Shown piece by piece: positions 5,937 to 6,762 of a stretch of 6,762 nucleotides of DNA. The stretch's first letter is position 1. Each line of letters starts with the position of its first letter. Source of the stretch: Sulfurospirillaceae bacterium (GTDB lineage: Bacteria > Campylobacterota > Campylobacteria > Campylobacterales > Sulfurospirillaceae); contig JAQWCT010000152.1 of NCBI GenBank assembly GCA_028705785.1, positions 1-6,762 on the forward strand, read 5' to 3'. The position numbers and the translations under genes are program-made. Below the pieces are notes generated by a model, which saw only the letters and a list, made by a program, of their open reading frames with translations, was not told where the DNA came from and did not search any database.

Positions 5937-6272
5937 ATGAAAGTTTATGGCATAACAACCTGTGGAAGTGTGAAAAAAGCACTCTCTTTTTTAAAGGCGA
6001 GAGGCAAAGTTTGCGAGTTTGTAGATTTGAAAAAAGTCGCTATTGAAGAGGAGAGGTTAAGAGCTTGGATGCAAAAACAACCTTTACATGTAATCTTCAA
6101 TACGAAGGGAACGAAGTTCAAAACGCTAGGTCTTTCTAAAGATTTGGATGATGAAGCCAAGGTGCAATGGCTTTTAAAAGAGCAGTTATTGTTCAAGCGA
6201 CCCATCATCGAATGTGACGATGGATCTTTGGTCGTAGGTTCTGATGAAGCGCTTTACACTAAGCTCTTTTAG
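5937..6272 (+). CDS. ArsC/Spx/YffB-family thioredoxin-fold protein
   Basis: The product has 111 residues. It starts with MKVYGITTCGSVKKALSFL, the family pattern of a strand followed by a single redox-active cysteine (C9) and a helix. It continues with a VDLKK segment, NTKGTKFKTLGL (55-66) and a cis-proline-type KRPII motif (87-91). Length and order match ArsC-family proteins such as E. coli YffB. Classical glutaredoxin-linked arsenate reductases use a cysteine plus three arginines; only R88 is clearly matched here and the second conserved region has lysines, so true arsenate reduction is doubtful and a thiol-redox role is as likely. AAGGA at 5926-5930, overlapping the kinase stop, lies six bases before the ATG. 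The nine-base gap makes it the third gene of the regulator-kinase operon, but a functional link to signalling is unproven. Its 3' end overlaps the convergent exporter gene by 14 bases. Confidence 0.9.
   Translation: MKVYGITTCGSVKKALSFLKARGKVCEFVDLKKVAIEEERLRAWMQKQPLHVIFNTKGTKFKTLGLSKDLDDEAKVQWLLKEQLLFKRPIIECDDGSLVVGSDEALYTKLF
6084..6093. repeat. TTACATGTAA palindrome, copy 4 (inside the ArsC-like gene)
   Basis: This exact copy lies within coding sequence and is read in frame as part of Pro-Leu-His-Val-Ile. Near copies with one mismatch occur at 4312-4321 (TTACATGTTA, regulator gene) and 4661-4670 (TTACATGTAT, kinase gene). Confidence 0.85.
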
Positions 6273-6744
6273 CCGTTGAAACAAACAAAGCCGCAAGCAG
6301 TAAAAATGCGCCTGTGATGCGGTTTTGGATGGTAATGGCGCGCAAAGATTTGACCATAAATTTGAGCTTTGAGGCTAAAGAGCTGTAGCCTGTCATCACG
6401 ATAACATCCACGACCACTAAAGTAGCACAAATGATGAAAAATTGCGTCCAAATGGGTTTTGTTGGGTCTAAAAACTGAGGAATAAATGCGACTAAAAAGA
6501 CCGTTGCTTTGATGTTTGTCATGTTAATCAAGGAAGCTTGAATGAGCGCTTTTTTAAAGGAAAATGCCTTGATGTTTTCTGCATCTTGCGGAAGCATAGG
6601 TTTTTCGACAAATTTCATCACGCCTAAAAAGATAAGATACGCCACACCAATCCACTTGATAACATTAAAAAGTGTCAAAGACTGAGTAATCAAAGAACCA
6701 AGTCCGATGACGACTACAAAGGTTTGAGTTAAAAGGCCTATTTG
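6259..6744 (-). CDS. LysE/RhtB-family amino-acid exporter, N-terminus missing at contig end
   Basis: 161 genuine residues are visible, from QIGLLTQTF at 6744 to STAKRA and a TAG stop at 6261-6259. Family members have about 205 residues, so about 40 N-terminal residues, including the usual SPGP region, are lost at the contig end. Seen: a helix around IGLGSLI, then IKWIGVAYLIFLGVMKF, then ASLINMTNIKATVFLVAFIPQFLDP, which matches the family's central NPKxxxF...PQF signature with Ile in place of the Pro, then two further hydrophobic helices. Such proteins export amino acids or related metabolites across the inner membrane by proton exchange; the substrate cannot be told. The TTG at 6693-6691 is an internal leucine, not a start, because the frame is open and homologous in character upstream. 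The reading frame also runs through the adapter at 6745-6762, and those residues must be discarded. Confidence 0.9.
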   Translation of the reverse strand, partial: QIGLLTQTFVVVIGLGSLITQSLTLFNVIKWIGVAYLIFLGVMKFVEKPMLPQDAENIKAFSFKKALIQASLINMTNIKATVFLVAFIPQFLDPTKPIWTQFFIICATLVVVDVIVMTGYSSLASKLKFMVKSLRAITIQNRITGAFLLLAALFVSTAKRA

Positions 6745-6762
6745 AGATCGGAAGAGCGTCGT
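6745..6762 (+). other. Illumina adapter contamination at contig end
   Basis: AGATCGGAAGAGCGTCGT is an exact 18-base match to the read-through form of the Illumina TruSeq universal (read 1) adapter; its reverse complement is the 3' end of the ACACTCTTTCCC... primer. It sits flush with the window end and is not genomic sequence. Confidence 0.97.

Noticed and set aside
6259..6693. TTG at 6693-6691 as the true start of the LysE-family gene.
   Set aside because: The frame continues upstream with LysE-like hydrophobic sequence (QIGLLTQTFVVVIGLG), so the gene is truncated by the contig end rather than short.

Overview
This AT-rich window reads as chromosomal DNA from a member of the Campylobacterota (Epsilonproteobacteria), most likely Sulfurospirillum-like. 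That placement is inferred from protein character, gene mix and AT-rich spacers; no rRNA or other marker gene is present. No mobile element, tRNA, rRNA or CRISPR array is visible. The last 18 bases (6745-6762) are an exact Illumina adapter read-through sequence, so genuine genomic sequence ends at 6744 and the window probably reaches the end of a draft contig.

Layout. 1-927 (minus): 5' part of a double-cubane-cluster / 2-hydroxyacyl-CoA dehydratase-type iron-sulfur reductase, cut by the left edge. 928-1181: divergent intergenic region with a perfect 15-bp palindrome, two copies of TTACATGTAA and small hairpins. 1182-1946 (plus): uppP, undecaprenyl-diphosphatase, starting at GTG. 1950-1973: hairpin serving as terminator between convergent units. 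1961-3726 (minus): two-gene operon of a secreted ethylbenzene-dehydrogenase-type haem protein with an unusual CxxxCH motif, followed by a four-helix membrane protein with a periplasmic CxxCH haem c site. 3727-3835: divergent regulatory region with regularly spaced ATTAAT repeats. 3836-6272 (plus): OmpR-type response regulator, seven-helix histidine kinase and a small ArsC/Spx-like protein, nearly contiguous. 6259-6744 (minus): C-terminal part of a LysE/RhtB exporter, overlapping the 3' end of the ArsC-like gene.

How it fits together. The most interesting unit is the central divergent locus. Two putative multihaem-type electron-transfer proteins (one exported, one membrane-anchored) face a two-component system across a 109-bp spacer whose repeats have the roughly 11-bp periodicity expected of OmpR-family operators. 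The inference is that a membrane-embedded signal (redox state, gas or lipophilic compound) sensed by the 7-helix kinase controls a small respiratory electron-transfer module. The substrate is unknown. The repeated palindrome TTACATGTAA (four exact copies in 6.7 kb, one forming the last codons of the kinase gene) is a second signal that gene annotation does not explain.
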